Positions 1 to 8,573 of a DNA stretch of 40,420 nucleotides are shown one piece after another (position 1 is the stretch's first letter; every line of letters starts with the position of its first letter). The position numbers were made by a program, and so were the translations under genes. The stretch is from a virus: positions 1 to 40,420 of IMG/VR virus record IMGVR_UViG_3300005294_000055; one strand, written 5' to 3'. The notes under the pieces were generated by a model. That model was not told the DNA's origin. It was given only the letters and a program-made list of their open reading frames with translations, and searched no databases.

Positions 1-6
1 CGGACG

Positions 7-39
7 GCTGATCAGCGGACGTGATCACGAGATCAGCGG
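7..39. repeat. Paired GATC-centred palindromes with direct repeat
   Basis: Two perfect 10-bp palindromes lie side by side: GCTGATCAGC (7-16) and CGTGATCACG (20-29), both centred on GATC. The 9-mer GATCAGCGG occurs at 10-18 and again at 31-39, giving three GATC sites within 25 bases. This could be a protein-binding or replication site, or chance. No function is shown. Confidence 0.5.
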
Positions 40-222
40 CGGACTTAGCAAGGGTAATGGTAGTCATAACATCTACGCTTTCTGGCACTATGTGCCGTTG
101 TGTGATACTACGTGGCATGGGCCACATAGGCCGGACGCAATGCGACTGGCAAGAAAGAGTGTATCACATATACAGACACTGTCAACTGCCGCTTTCAGGT
201 GCAGTGCAGTGTGGTGTGATGT

Positions 223-237
223 GTATAATGATTATAT
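223..237 (+). repeat. Dyad motif copy A (variant)
   Basis: GTATAATGATTATAT differs from the 15-mer GTATAATGAGTATAC at two positions, one of them in the right arm. It lies in the non-coding leader and contains a perfect TATAAT hexamer, but no -35-like box stands 16-18 bases upstream. Confidence 0.6.
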
Positions 238-736
238 GTGGTGTGGTAATTTGTGTGTTATAGGCGATTAAGGCATGGTTGTGCTGATGTGGTTGCGACA
301 ACCCGATTGCACACTCCGCATATTATTCGTTCTCTATTCGTACTAGAATGCATACCGCACAATCGCACAGCGCTGCGCATGGGAGTGGCATACGAGCGTC
401 AGCTAGTAGGGTAGCAGGCATACTCTAGAAACGCACAGGTGACGTTTTCATGTTTTGTTCTTTACCTCTCAAATAGCGTGCAAGTGACCATGCGTCACAT
501 AGTGTGCTTTATAGCATGCTAGCTAGTGCTCTAAGTAGCAATACACATAGCGTTGTGTCGCACCTGTAGTGCAGCGCATGCGTTGCTATTGCTGGCGTTG
601 TCATGGGTGCAACATGGCGCTTCGCTTACCCGGCAGGCCGCTTCAAGTCCGAAGCTGAAACAGGCGCGCGACCATCTCATTCGCACGGCGCGAGCAGTGC
701 TCAGCACCGGCGGCGGACGCGAGCATCTTGCGAGCG

Positions 737-753
737 GTTGTCCAAAGGACAAC
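737..753. other. 7-bp perfect hairpin in GC-rich patch
   Basis: GTTGTCC and GGACAAC pair perfectly around an AAA loop. It sits in a patch (about 620-830) with further inverted repeats: TAGCCT/AGGCTA just downstream, and GTAAGCGAAG (775-784) against CTTTGCTTAC (794-803) with one mismatch. The cluster suggests a structured RNA, or DNA acquired from elsewhere. No known RNA family is recognised. Confidence 0.4.
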
Positions 754-1004
754 ACAGCAAGGTATAGCCTGAGCGTAAGCGAAGGCTATTCCGCTTTGCT
801 TACTTAGTGTCTAGCGTAGTGAGATGTAGTGAGGTAGGTGGGAGGTAGTCCCCGGGTCAATCCCAAAGTGGAGTGCTAATGCTTGGCCGGTCTCAGCGGA
901 GAGAGCGCACTCACAAGCCCATATAAGATGTGAAAAAGATAAAAACCAAAACGCCAACGATGCACAGTGCTTAAGTACTCATACGAAATGAAATGAAAAG
1001 AAAA

Positions 1005-1036
1005 ACACCTCCTGCTATGTGAGTAACAGGAGGTGT
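1005..1036 (-). terminator. Rho-independent terminator, minus strand
   Basis: ACACCTCCTG (1005-1014) and CAGGAGGTGT (1027-1036) form a perfect 10-bp stem with a 12-base loop. Read on the minus strand the stem runs straight into a T-rich tract (TTTTTCTTTTC); on the plus strand no T tract follows. It would stop leftward transcription leaving the 1277 region, and so insulate the leftward early arm if the genome is circular. Confidence 0.7.
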
Positions 1037-1167
1037 AGTAGAAGGGCATGAGGATGCTAGAGTGGAGCGCCAGTTATAGCTTACTGTGTATATGATGTCA
1101 ACATGTGTAGAGCTATGTATGTGTGTATGCTAGCTTGTGTAGTAGAACAACCGGAGGCATACGCAGG

Positions 1168-1185
1168 CCGGCGCTTTCGCGCCGG
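1168..1185. other. GC hairpin with GNRA-type loop on minus strand
   Basis: CCGGCGC and GCGCCGG pair perfectly around a four-base loop, TTTC on plus and GAAA on minus. The minus-strand RNA would therefore carry a stable GAAA tetraloop. No T tract follows on either side, so it is not an obvious terminator. It lies 23 bases before motif copy B and 92 bases before the first rightward gene. Confidence 0.5.
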
Positions 1186-1207
1186 ATGTGTAATATCTCA
1201 ACTTGAC

Positions 1208-1222
1208 GTATAATGAGTATAC
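1208..1222 (+). repeat. Dyad motif copy B (exact 15-mer)
   Basis: GTATAATGAGTATAC, non-coding, 55 bases before the first rightward gene. TTGACG lies immediately upstream (1203-1208), too close to serve as the -35 of the TATAAT inside the motif. The position suggests an operator for the late rightward arm. Confidence 0.75.
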
Positions 1223-1276
1223 TGCTAGCCGACGAAGATAGTTGCAGATGTAACCATTGAACAAAAGGAGATCATC

Positions 1277-1693
1277 ATGCCCTCGTACAGTGGCTTGTTC
1301 GATGGTGTCCACGGTCAGCCTTATGCACCTATCAATGAAGCTGGTGCTGCTTCACGTGGTGTAGCTCGTCTCATGTCACCACAAGGTAATCTCGCATTCG
1401 CACGTGCTGCTGATGCGATGACGACTGCTGCAGCTATTGGTCTGCCTATTGCTAACGGCGGCTACACTCAAGTAGCAGCAGTGCAGGCTGATGGTATGAA
1501 CCAAGGTGGCTTGCGTCCGATCTCTACCTACACCTTTTTGAGTGGCAACGTGACTGCAACACAGCTTGCTCTCGTTGACAATCAACTCAATCCTCGCTTC
1601 ATGCCTGCTATGTCTGTTGCAGGTCAGGAGTGCAGTGGCTATCCCGTCGATAAGTCAGGAAACGGTGGTGGTAGCAAGGTCGGTACGCTCTAG
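1277..1693 (+). CDS. Hypothetical protein, first gene of the rightward arm
   Basis: 138 residues, not recognised. The ATG at 1277 is preceded by a clear ribosome site (AAAGGAG, about 8 bases away), so the start is firm. The protein is rich in Ala, Gly and Met with no membrane segment or signal peptide. The C-terminal region has two Cys-free Gly/Ser stretches after a single Cys (QECSGYPVDK) and ends in a Gly/Ser tail. It overlaps the next gene by one base and opens the operon that leads into the terminase genes. A head, packaging-associated or minor virion role is possible from position only. Motif copy B lies just upstream. Confidence 0.8.
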   Translation: MPSYSGLFDGVHGQPYAPINEAGAASRGVARLMSPQGNLAFARAADAMTTAAAIGLPIANGGYTQVAAVQADGMNQGGLRPISTYTFLSGNVTATQLALVDNQLNPRFMPAMSVAGQECSGYPVDKSGNGGGSKVGTL

Positions 1694-2733
1694 TGGTAGC
1701 TAGCCTACAAGACCTGAAGTTTGAAATGCTTCCTGCTAATATACAGGAAGCATTGCGTGGTTTTGGCATCAGCTCGACTGGTGCAATGCATGCGATGTAT
1801 GAGAAGTATAAAGACTCGCCCACCATGCTCAACATGGGCATGCAAGCTATCGGTCTCTCACCAGCAGCCGTAGATCAGATTGTAGCTCAAGCAAGCGCGA
1901 AGCAGCATTCTGCAGCAGCGCCACCTCAACCTCCCACGAGGACGAGTGCTGCCGCTCCCAAGGCAACCCCTGCTGTAGTTGCGCCTGCTCGTGCCCCTGT
2001 GAGTGCTGCCCCTCAAGCTAACCCCCAACCGAGAGGGGTAGTACCACAGGCGGCTCCTCGACAGCAAGTGCAAGCTCCTGACACTGCGGATGTACCTGTA
2101 GACGATGAAGGACAACCTCAACAGCCGCAAGCAACACCTGATGGCGAAGAAGACAGTGACACACAAACTGATCCGAGCGTCAACACAGCAGCCGCGCCAG
2201 AAGTTGAAGCACCCGCACAGCAGCCAGACGACGAAGCATCCGAAACTCCAGACACAGTTGAACCTCCTGGTGACATTGACAGTCAAGGAGCTGACGATAC
2301 TACTGACGTCGATGCATCCGGCGCAGCTTCTGCAGTATCTGATCAGGACGCCGCGATCGAACAACTCATTGCGAATGGTCGCGATCCAAGTGTATCAGGC
2401 GATGACCAAGCTGGAGCAAGAACAATGGCTAGCAGAGCAATGCCGCGAGGAGCTGGTAAGAGTGCAACTAGAGGCGGCCCAAAGCAGCAAGCAGTAATGG
2501 ATGACATCGTCTCTCAGATGATGGCACAGAATGCAATGCAGCAAGGACCACCGCAAGGTATGCCTCCTGCAGGACCACAAGCGCCGCAGATGCCACCTCA
2601 AGCGCAGCGACCTCCGCCTCCTGTAGCGCAGAGAAGCCAACGCTCTGAGGAGATGATCTCTAATCTAGTGAAGGGCGCAAAGAGCAAGCAAGAGGCGCAG
2701 TCAAAACGTGGTGCTCCTACAGGACGCAGATGA
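1693..2733 (+). CDS. Hypothetical protein with long Pro/Ala/Gln-rich disordered region
   Basis: 346 residues, not recognised. It starts with GTG sharing one base with the preceding stop; an in-frame ATG at codon 12 is an alternative start. The first ~65 residues look folded and helical (around LPANIQEALRGFGI and the GLSPAAVDQIVAQ stretch). The rest is low complexity: Pro/Ala-rich to about residue 130, acidic with many Asp/Glu/Thr to about 215, then Gln/Met/Pro-rich with a basic end (GAPTGRR). Such proteins are often virion-associated or assembly factors in podophages, but that is inference. It overlaps the next gene by 4 bases. Confidence 0.75.
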   Translation: MVASLQDLKFEMLPANIQEALRGFGISSTGAMHAMYEKYKDSPTMLNMGMQAIGLSPAAVDQIVAQASAKQHSAAAPPQPPTRTSAAAPKATPAVVAPARAPVSAAPQANPQPRGVVPQAAPRQQVQAPDTADVPVDDEGQPQQPQATPDGEEDSDTQTDPSVNTAAAPEVEAPAQQPDDEASETPDTVEPPGDIDSQGADDTTDVDASGAASAVSDQDAAIEQLIANGRDPSVSGDDQAGARTMASRAMPRGAGKSATRGGPKQQAVMDDIVSQMMAQNAMQQGPPQGMPPAGPQAPQMPPQAQRPPPPVAQRSQRSEEMISNLVKGAKSKQEAQSKRGAPTGRR

Positions 2734-3386
2734 GCAGTGACACACCTACACATTTACCACTTGCAAATGGACTAATTATCGACACTGCCACAGGGCAGGC
2801 GATGGTCCCCAGCACGTCACCAGATGCTGTCATCGCGCAACAAGCCAAAGAGAAGAAAGCAACCACCAAACCTCCGCGTAGTCACCCTAGCAGTAATAGC
2901 ACTGTGCGTCGGGGCTTGGTTGATCTTCCTGCTGATCATCGAGCGGTTACTACAGTAGGCGTAGTGTGGCTGTACTTCACACTAGGCGTGACAGACGCAG
3001 AGATGGCTGAGGCCACTGGACTGCGTATCAGCCAGATCGAGATGATGAAGCAGATGCAGTTGTTCTCGCAGCTTGATGAGCTGTTGAAGAGCAATCTCGC
3101 ACAGCTTGCACATGCTGATGTACAACAGCGCATTGACAATGCAGCAGGTGATGCACTCGATGCTCTTGAAGTGATGCTGACTGATGAAGATGTCAAGCCT
3201 GCCACTCGCGCTCGCATCCTCATGAACATGCTCGACCGTGGTGGATTTGCTCCTAAGCAGATCATGGAGCACAAGCACTCACTTGAGGGTGGCTTGACTA
3301 TTCGACACATCAAAGACGTAGCACGTCCCAAGGACATGCCAACGATCAACGTGAAGGAGATTAACAATGGCTATCGTCCCGAATAA
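2730..3386 (+). CDS. Putative terminase small subunit
   Basis: 218 residues. The call rests on position, one short gene upstream of terL, and on a helix-turn-helix-like segment at about residues 80-107 (VTDAEMAEATGLRISQIEMM), followed by long charged helices (about 110-170) of the kind used for oligomerisation. The first ~60 residues are a polar, disordered-looking arm. In phages the small terminase binds the packaging site and feeds DNA to the large subunit. Similarity to a named family is not certain; another DNA-binding protein is possible. The ATG overlaps the previous stop (ATGA arrangement). Confidence 0.55.
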   Translation: MSSDTPTHLPLANGLIIDTATGQAMVPSTSPDAVIAQQAKEKKATTKPPRSHPSSNSTVRRGLVDLPADHRAVTTVGVVWLYFTLGVTDAEMAEATGLRISQIEMMKQMQLFSQLDELLKSNLAQLAHADVQQRIDNAAGDALDALEVMLTDEDVKPATRARILMNMLDRGGFAPKQIMEHKHSLEGGLTIRHIKDVARPKDMPTINVKEINNGYRPE

Positions 3387-3573
3387 AGACGGACAAGGCA
3401 TCCTCGCTAATGGAGCAGTTGGCATTGTCGATCCTTCTTACTGCTTGCCTACTACATATGGCACAGGTGTTCCATCTACTGTAGGCTATCCGGGTGAGCT
3501 ACGCACTGACACTGCAACAGGCAACATATACGTCAATCTCGGCGCTAACAGGTGGGCACTTCACCAGTGGTAG
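3367..3573 (+). CDS. Small hypothetical protein between terminase genes
   Basis: 68 residues. The start is firm: AAGGAG stands 8 bases before the ATG. It overlaps the gene before by 20 bases and the terL frame by up to 22. The sequence is Gly/Thr-rich, with a segment reading like a short beta structure near the end (TDTATGNIYVNLGANRW). Similar short pieces occur in phage fibre and head-decoration proteins, but no function is claimed. Confidence 0.65.
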   Translation: MAIVPNKDGQGILANGAVGIVDPSYCLPTTYGTGVPSTVGYPGELRTDTATGNIYVNLGANRWALHQW

Positions 3574-5165
3574 CACGACGCATAGCGCAAGGTGATGAAC
3601 GTCCTGAGTTTATCCTTAAGGAAGGATCACTTCAGGACTTGTTCATGCGTTCGTATGCGAAGGTGCAGCTATACGGAGGTGGCTTTGGTAATGGTAAGAC
3701 ATCAGCAGCAGTCATCAAAGCACTACACCTGTGTGAGTGGTATCCTGGCTCTACTGGTCTCATCGCTCGTTCTACGTATCCAAAGCTCAATGACACTATA
3801 AGAAAAGAGTTCCTCAAATGGTGTCCTAAGAACTGGATCAGAGCCTTCTCTACAGGACAGAACGGCGACAACATCTGTTACTTGAAGAATGGCACTTCTA
3901 TCTATTTCAGATACATCGCACAGCAGGGTGTGAAAGCAGAGAGCAGCTCCTCCAACTTGCTGTCTGCTACATTTGATTGGATCGTTGTAGATCAAGTCGA
4001 AGACCCTGAGATCACATATAAGGACTTCCTCGATTTGTTCGGCCGCTTGCGTGGTCGCACGCGCTACATAGGCGATGACCCCAACATGCCTATCACTGGC
4101 CCACGCACGATGATGCTCACGTGCAATCCAACTAGCAACTGGGTCTATACAAAGTTAGTAAGACCGTTGCATCTATACAAAGCGACGCACGCAATCACTG
4201 ACGACCTCCTCTGTGTACGTGACATCGACCGTCTACCAGTACTTCACGACGACAAGCCTCAGCTCATGCTCGAAGTTGTAGAAGGATCGACATATGAACT
4301 GCGACACGTGCATGAAGTTGATGGTGGTGACTTCATCCAAACCCTTGAGACGATGTACACAGGTCAACAACGTGACCGCTTTCTGCTTGGTGTGTGGGCG
4401 AGTTACGAAGGGCTTGTATATCCCCAATTCAATCTTGTCGGGCACACGCTACAGCAGGGCGATATCGAAGCGCTCCTTGACGGCTACTATAGAGACAATT
4501 ACAAACCCACGTGGATTGAAGGCTACGACTACGGTCAAGCTGTCCCGTCGTGCTACGCACTAGCGTTTGTCACACCAGACAATCACGTCATCATCTGCGA
4601 CGGCTTCTATCAGAAAGAGATGACGATTGATGATCAAGTTGGGCGTATAATCGCTATACGCAAACAGTGGCAGTGTGAGCTTGATGAGCTACACAAGATA
4701 TACGCCGACCCGTCGATCTTCGGTAGGAAGACAGTAGGCAAGCGCACTGTTGGTAAAACAGTTGCAGACATGTTCAAAGAAGATAACATCCACATGCGAC
4801 GTGGTAACAATGACATCAACAATGGCATCATCAAGGTCGGCGCTTATCTCAATGTTTCATCTCGTCTGCAACACCCAATTACCCGAGTGCCGGGATCACC
4901 GAGAATGTTCATCAATGCCGCACTCACGTGGTGGACAGACGAATGCGGTGGCTACTTCTGGCAGCAATCTACTGCAGGCGAACGCATTGACAAACCAGTT
5001 GATCGCAATGACCACGCAATGGACATGACGCGCTACTTGATGTCGCACATGCCAGAGATTGGCAGATATATAACACCGGCTGAAGAACGCATCCCATCCT
5101 ACATGCTGTGGCAGGAGAAAGACGCAGCATACAAGGACGATCCAAGGAAGCATCGCTATGGCTAG
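3552..5165 (+). CDS. terL: Terminase large subunit
   Basis: The packaging motor ATPase and nuclease, about 537 residues, normal for the family. The Walker A loop is GGFGNGKT with Lys49. The Walker B strand is WIVVDQVEDPEI at about residue 140, where Gln follows the Asp in place of the usual Glu. The C-terminal RNase H-like nuclease shows acidic motifs in order: GYDYGQ (about 325), YADPSIF (about 380) and NDHAMDMTRYL (about 493). The start is uncertain: GTG at 3552 lacks a ribosome site, while GTG at 3567 has AGGTGG 11 bases upstream. The gene overlaps the portal gene by 8 bases. It cuts concatemeric DNA and pumps it into the prohead through the portal. Confidence 0.93.
   Translation: MGTSPVVARRIAQGDERPEFILKEGSLQDLFMRSYAKVQLYGGGFGNGKTSAAVIKALHLCEWYPGSTGLIARSTYPKLNDTIRKEFLKWCPKNWIRAFSTGQNGDNICYLKNGTSIYFRYIAQQGVKAESSSSNLLSATFDWIVVDQVEDPEITYKDFLDLFGRLRGRTRYIGDDPNMPITGPRTMMLTCNPTSNWVYTKLVRPLHLYKATHAITDDLLCVRDIDRLPVLHDDKPQLMLEVVEGSTYELRHVHEVDGGDFIQTLETMYTGQQRDRFLLGVWASYEGLVYPQFNLVGHTLQQGDIEALLDGYYRDNYKPTWIEGYDYGQAVPSCYALAFVTPDNHVIICDGFYQKEMTIDDQVGRIIAIRKQWQCELDELHKIYADPSIFGRKTVGKRTVGKTVADMFKEDNIHMRRGNNDINNGIIKVGAYLNVSSRLQHPITRVPGSPRMFINAALTWWTDECGGYFWQQSTAGERIDKPVDRNDHAMDMTRYLMSHMPEIGRYITPAEERIPSYMLWQEKDAAYKDDPRKHRYG
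4645..4659 (+). repeat. Dyad motif copy C
   Basis: GTATAATCGCTATAC inside terL. Both arms are perfect and the centre is ATCGC. The same centre occurs in copy H, which overlaps a promoter. Confidence 0.65.
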
Positions 5166-7506
5166 TCAAGACTACAACGACCCACAGACGATGCCGCGTC
5201 CTCAGGATGCTACAGATGTGACTGACCAAGCGCAGTTCACATCATATGATGGCATTATGCAGCCGACTGATGGCATAGACCAGAATGCGCCCATCTATAG
5301 AGTGATAGGTGAGAGCAAGATACCTGTCTCAAAGTTCAGAGGCCCTCTCTGGCAATCTCGTTACCAGCAAGGGCTGAGCGCAATGCAGAAGAACGTCGAT
5401 GCATGGGACGAAGCATACAGGTATTACCGCCATGACCACACCCGCAGTGACACACGCAGTGGAAGTGAGGACCAACACCCAGAAGGCACTCCACTGCATG
5501 GACCCTTACAATCGACTGAGAACATCGTCTTCGCGAATGTCTCCAGCATGGTGCCGATGCTTTTCACGAAGAACCCTGACGCTGAGTTCACCGTCGAGGA
5601 TGAAGCTGACAAGCCACTTGCCCGAGTGCTGGAGAAACTTGTCAATACTCTTGCATCGAAGAAGACTGCTCCAGGTCTCAACCTCAAACGCAAAGTCAAG
5701 CGCAACATCGTCAGCACAGTGCTCACAAACATCGGCTGGTTCGAGGTTGGTTACACCCTCAGAGAGCAGTCGAGTGAAGCTGCAATGGCAGAGGTGGAGA
5801 AGCTATCGATTGAACTAGAGAAGGCTAAGTCACAGAAAGACATCAAAGAATGTGAAGGCAAGCTGCTAGCACTGGAGTTGACAATAGATGTCCTCACCCC
5901 ATCAGGACCGTGGGTCAAAGTCAGAAGACCTAATCAAATCATTATCGACACAGCAGCTACCGACTTGGATCTCAGTGGAGACTGCAACTGGGTACTGTGT
6001 GAAGATCTCATTTCGACAGCCTACATCCGCGCCCGCTACGGCAGGAAGAAACCTGATAGCGATGAGTGGGAATCTGTATTTGCTCCTACGCACGTCATTA
6101 AGGCTGGCATCTCTCCTGATCAGGGAGAAAGAGGCCAGACTGACAATTTCCAACTCTTTTCTTACTCTACCGCCGAACACACGAAGTACGGATACACAGA
6201 CCAGCGAGCCTTCCTCTCAGCACAAATGACGAAGTGCGTCTATGTGTGGGACAGAGTCACTCGTCGTGTTGAGTTATATAATGCAAATGACTGGTGCTAT
6301 CCACTCTGGGTGTGGGACGATCCTTATCACCTTGACCAGTTTTATCCATTCGTCCCTATGGACTTCCACACTGATCCTATGACGATGTACGCTAAAGGTG
6401 AAGTGACCTACTACCTCGATCAGCAAGATGACATCAACGTCATTAATAATGAGTGGGCAAAGATACGCAAGTTCGCCACTGGTAAGGTTGTCTTCGACAA
6501 GAATGCATTCAAGGACTCATCGCTCATTGAAGAGCTGATAACAGGCACGACAAGTACGAATGCAATCGGCATCGATCTGCCTGAGGGCAAGAAGATTGGT
6601 GACGTGATCGCTCCGCTTCTGCCTCCGAGTGCAGAAGTGATGAAGTTCTTTGACAAGAAACCTGTCATCGAGGCCATAGATCGCTTGTCTGGAGTGGCTG
6701 CAGTGCAGCGAGGTGTTGAGTACAAGACCAACACCACAAATCGTGCCATCGAGTCCTACGAGTCTCAGGTGCAAACTCGTGCTGATGAGAAGATGGATGC
6801 TATTGAAGAGAGCGTAGGTCTAGTCCTGTGGCTCACTGCACAACTGTGCCTGCAAAACATGGAACAGCAAGAAGTGCAGATCATCCTAGGTGACAAGTTC
6901 GCCAAGGATTGGAAGAAGATGACCTCTGACGAGATACGCACCACCATTGTGCCACGTGTTGTAGGTGGTTCGACACTCAAACCAACGTCGCGTGCCAAGA
7001 AAGAGCAGGCGATGCAGATTGCACAGGTCATTGGACAGTTCACTAAAGCAACACCAATGGCTATCGTCGTCGCATTGAAGGTGATGGCACAGGCATTCGA
7101 CAATGTGTTGATAAGTCAAGAAGATTGGGAGATGATCTACAAAGGCGTGATGCAGTCTATTCAAGCGGAGCAAGCAGCAAATGCACCTCAACAAGGACAA
7201 GCACCACCTCCGAGCGGAGGACCTCCTCAGCGAGCAGGTGCTGCGGCAGGTCCGCGCGCAGCAGCAGGTGCTCAAGGCAACCCTCAAGCTGGCGGAGGTG
7301 GAAACCCGCTTGAAAAAGTCGCAGACGCTGCCAAAGGTTTCACTGTTGACGAGATACAGCAACTTGTTCAGCAGGTTTCGGGCATCATTGACAGGCTTCC
7401 TCCACCGATCAAGCAACATCTAGGTGTACAACTCGCGCGTGGTAAGAGTGTAGCTGACATTGCTACTGAGATGATCGCACAGATGCAGCATTCAGCCGCT
7501 GCTTAG
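5158..7506 (+). CDS. Portal protein (head-tail connector)
   Basis: 782 residues, typical size for a large podovirus portal. It is called from its place directly after terL and before scaffold and capsid, its length and its alpha/beta composition. There is a predicted coiled coil at about 211-240 (EVEKLSIELEKAKSQ). A central region around NRAIESYESQVQTRADEKMD fits the helices lining the channel. The tail at about 671-720 is low complexity (Gln, Pro, Gly, Ala) and the end is helical. The portal forms the dodecameric ring through which DNA enters and leaves. ATG at 5158 has AAGGAAG upstream and overlaps the terL stop. Confidence 0.85.
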   Translation: MASQDYNDPQTMPRPQDATDVTDQAQFTSYDGIMQPTDGIDQNAPIYRVIGESKIPVSKFRGPLWQSRYQQGLSAMQKNVDAWDEAYRYYRHDHTRSDTRSGSEDQHPEGTPLHGPLQSTENIVFANVSSMVPMLFTKNPDAEFTVEDEADKPLARVLEKLVNTLASKKTAPGLNLKRKVKRNIVSTVLTNIGWFEVGYTLREQSSEAAMAEVEKLSIELEKAKSQKDIKECEGKLLALELTIDVLTPSGPWVKVRRPNQIIIDTAATDLDLSGDCNWVLCEDLISTAYIRARYGRKKPDSDEWESVFAPTHVIKAGISPDQGERGQTDNFQLFSYSTAEHTKYGYTDQRAFLSAQMTKCVYVWDRVTRRVELYNANDWCYPLWVWDDPYHLDQFYPFVPMDFHTDPMTMYAKGEVTYYLDQQDDINVINNEWAKIRKFATGKVVFDKNAFKDSSLIEELITGTTSTNAIGIDLPEGKKIGDVIAPLLPPSAEVMKFFDKKPVIEAIDRLSGVAAVQRGVEYKTNTTNRAIESYESQVQTRADEKMDAIEESVGLVLWLTAQLCLQNMEQQEVQIILGDKFAKDWKKMTSDEIRTTIVPRVVGGSTLKPTSRAKKEQAMQIAQVIGQFTKATPMAIVVALKVMAQAFDNVLISQEDWEMIYKGVMQSIQAEQAANAPQQGQAPPPSGGPPQRAGAAAGPRAAAGAQGNPQAGGGGNPLEKVADAAKGFTVDEIQQLVQQVSGIIDRLPPPIKQHLGVQLARGKSVADIATEMIAQMQHSAAA

Positions 7507-7520
7507 TAGAGGAGGCCCAC

Positions 7521-8573
7521 ATGGCCGCAGAGAACGAGCTAGAAAGCGCAGTCGGACAGTCGTTTGGTATCCAAGATGCGCCTGCTGATGCAGGAAGTGA
7601 GCAGCAAGGCGATGAACAACAGCAGGAAAGCCACGAACAACAGTCAGATGATGGCTCATCTGCAGAGGGTGAGCAATCTGCAGGTCAGCAAGAAGCAGAA
7701 CGCGACATCTCCGACCCAAATGATCCCAGATATAGGGACAGAGGGCAGTTGTTCGATGACAAACCACGTCGAGGACCAAGAGGAGAGCTGCTTGACAAGG
7801 CCGGCAACATTGTAGCAGGCACGCGTCGTGAGAAACAGCTAGCTTACAACCTCAATCGTGCGCAGTATGCGGCTAATGTAGCAAATCGCGAGAACCGACG
7901 CTTGCTGCAAGCGATGACGCAGTTCAATCAGCTAGGAGAGATGGTCAGGAGATCAAATCTCACACCTCAGCTTGTGCAAGAGGCACTTGAGCTACGTGCT
8001 CGTGCTGAACAAGACCCAATCAACACAGTACGTGACATTGTCTCGCGAGTTCTCGCAAGTGGCGTGACAATGGATCAGATATTTGGTAACGATGCAGTGC
8101 CGAATATCAACGCCAATCTGATAAAGAATGAGCTTGATAAAAGACTAGGCCCGCTGCAGCGGAGAGAAGAGCAAGCTGCACGCAGTGAACGCATCAACCA
8201 GCGAGCTGCTGAGCAACTTGACGACTTCTTGTTCAATCACGAACATGCCAACGTTCATGGTGTCGAGATCAGCCAATTGGTTGATGCTCAGCAGTTGTCG
8301 CCAGAACGTGCGTACTTTGAGCTGCGTAGTTGGGCAGAAAGACGTGGTATGGACTTCTCACAGCCTCTGCGGCCTCAAGTGCTAGCTGCTATGCAGCAAG
8401 CTAGAGGTGGAGGTGGTAGGCAGCAACCACAACGACGCACGACACCAGCAGGCGCACGCGGTAACGGACAGATGGAGACGCTTGAACGTGGCACCGCACG
8501 TGGAGACTTCAAGAGTAATGCACCGTGGGGTGCGATTGCTCGCGCTGTCTACACGGAGATCAACAACAAGTAG
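7521..8573 (+). CDS. Putative scaffolding protein
   Basis: 350 residues, between portal and major capsid, the usual scaffold position. The composition fits: a strongly acidic, Gln/Ser-rich N-terminus (about 1-60), charged helical stretches through the middle (QLAYNLNRAQYAANVANREN; ELRARAEQDP) and a basic Gly/Arg/Gln-rich C-terminus (about 290-320) of the kind that binds the capsid interior. There are no transmembrane segments. It has a very strong ribosome site (GAGGAGG) 8 bases before the ATG, consistent with high expression. In podophages the scaffold guides prohead assembly and then leaves. The call rests on position and composition, not on a motif. Confidence 0.75.
   Translation: MAAENELESAVGQSFGIQDAPADAGSEQQGDEQQQESHEQQSDDGSSAEGEQSAGQQEAERDISDPNDPRYRDRGQLFDDKPRRGPRGELLDKAGNIVAGTRREKQLAYNLNRAQYAANVANRENRRLLQAMTQFNQLGEMVRRSNLTPQLVQEALELRARAEQDPINTVRDIVSRVLASGVTMDQIFGNDAVPNINANLIKNELDKRLGPLQRREEQAARSERINQRAAEQLDDFLFNHEHANVHGVEISQLVDAQQLSPERAYFELRSWAERRGMDFSQPLRPQVLAAMQQARGGGGRQQPQRRTTPAGARGNGQMETLERGTARGDFKSNAPWGAIARAVYTEINNK

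Larger units (their letters stand above)
1..1276. other. Non-coding leader / control region
   Basis: I see no convincing protein gene in this 1.28 kb. Short frames exist (21-263 and 553-807 plus, 531-755 minus) but none has a good ribosome site or recognisable content. The region holds two GATC palindromes at its left end, two copies of the GTATA-N5-TATAC motif (223 and 1208), a GC-rich patch with several hairpins (about 620-830), a minus-strand terminator (1005-1036) and a GC hairpin (1168-1185). If the genome is circular or terminally redundant it continues with 40306-40420 to form about 1.4 kb between the divergent leftward and rightward arms. That is where promoters, an origin or packaging signals would be expected; none is proven. 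Confidence 0.7.

Noticed and set aside
21-263. 80-residue plus-strand frame at the left end
   Set aside because: No ribosome site, odd composition rich in Cys, Met, Ile and Val, and the DNA is a TG-rich repeat-like stretch.
531-807. Overlapping plus and minus frames of 84 and 74 residues
   Set aside because: They shadow each other in a GC-rich patch with hairpins, lack ribosome sites and match nothing recognised.
840-880. tRNA-like T-arm (GGGTCAATCCC)
   Set aside because: The GTTC-type loop is missing a T and no acceptor or anticodon arm can be built around it.
1203-1231. Promoter TTGACG plus TATAAT at the first rightward gene
   Set aside because: TATAAT follows the -35-like box with no spacer, and the 17-base position reads TAGCCG.
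6886-7419. 177-residue minus-strand frame in the portal gene
   Set aside because: Mirror frame of a strongly coding plus-strand gene; Cys/Leu/Arg-rich and no ribosome site.
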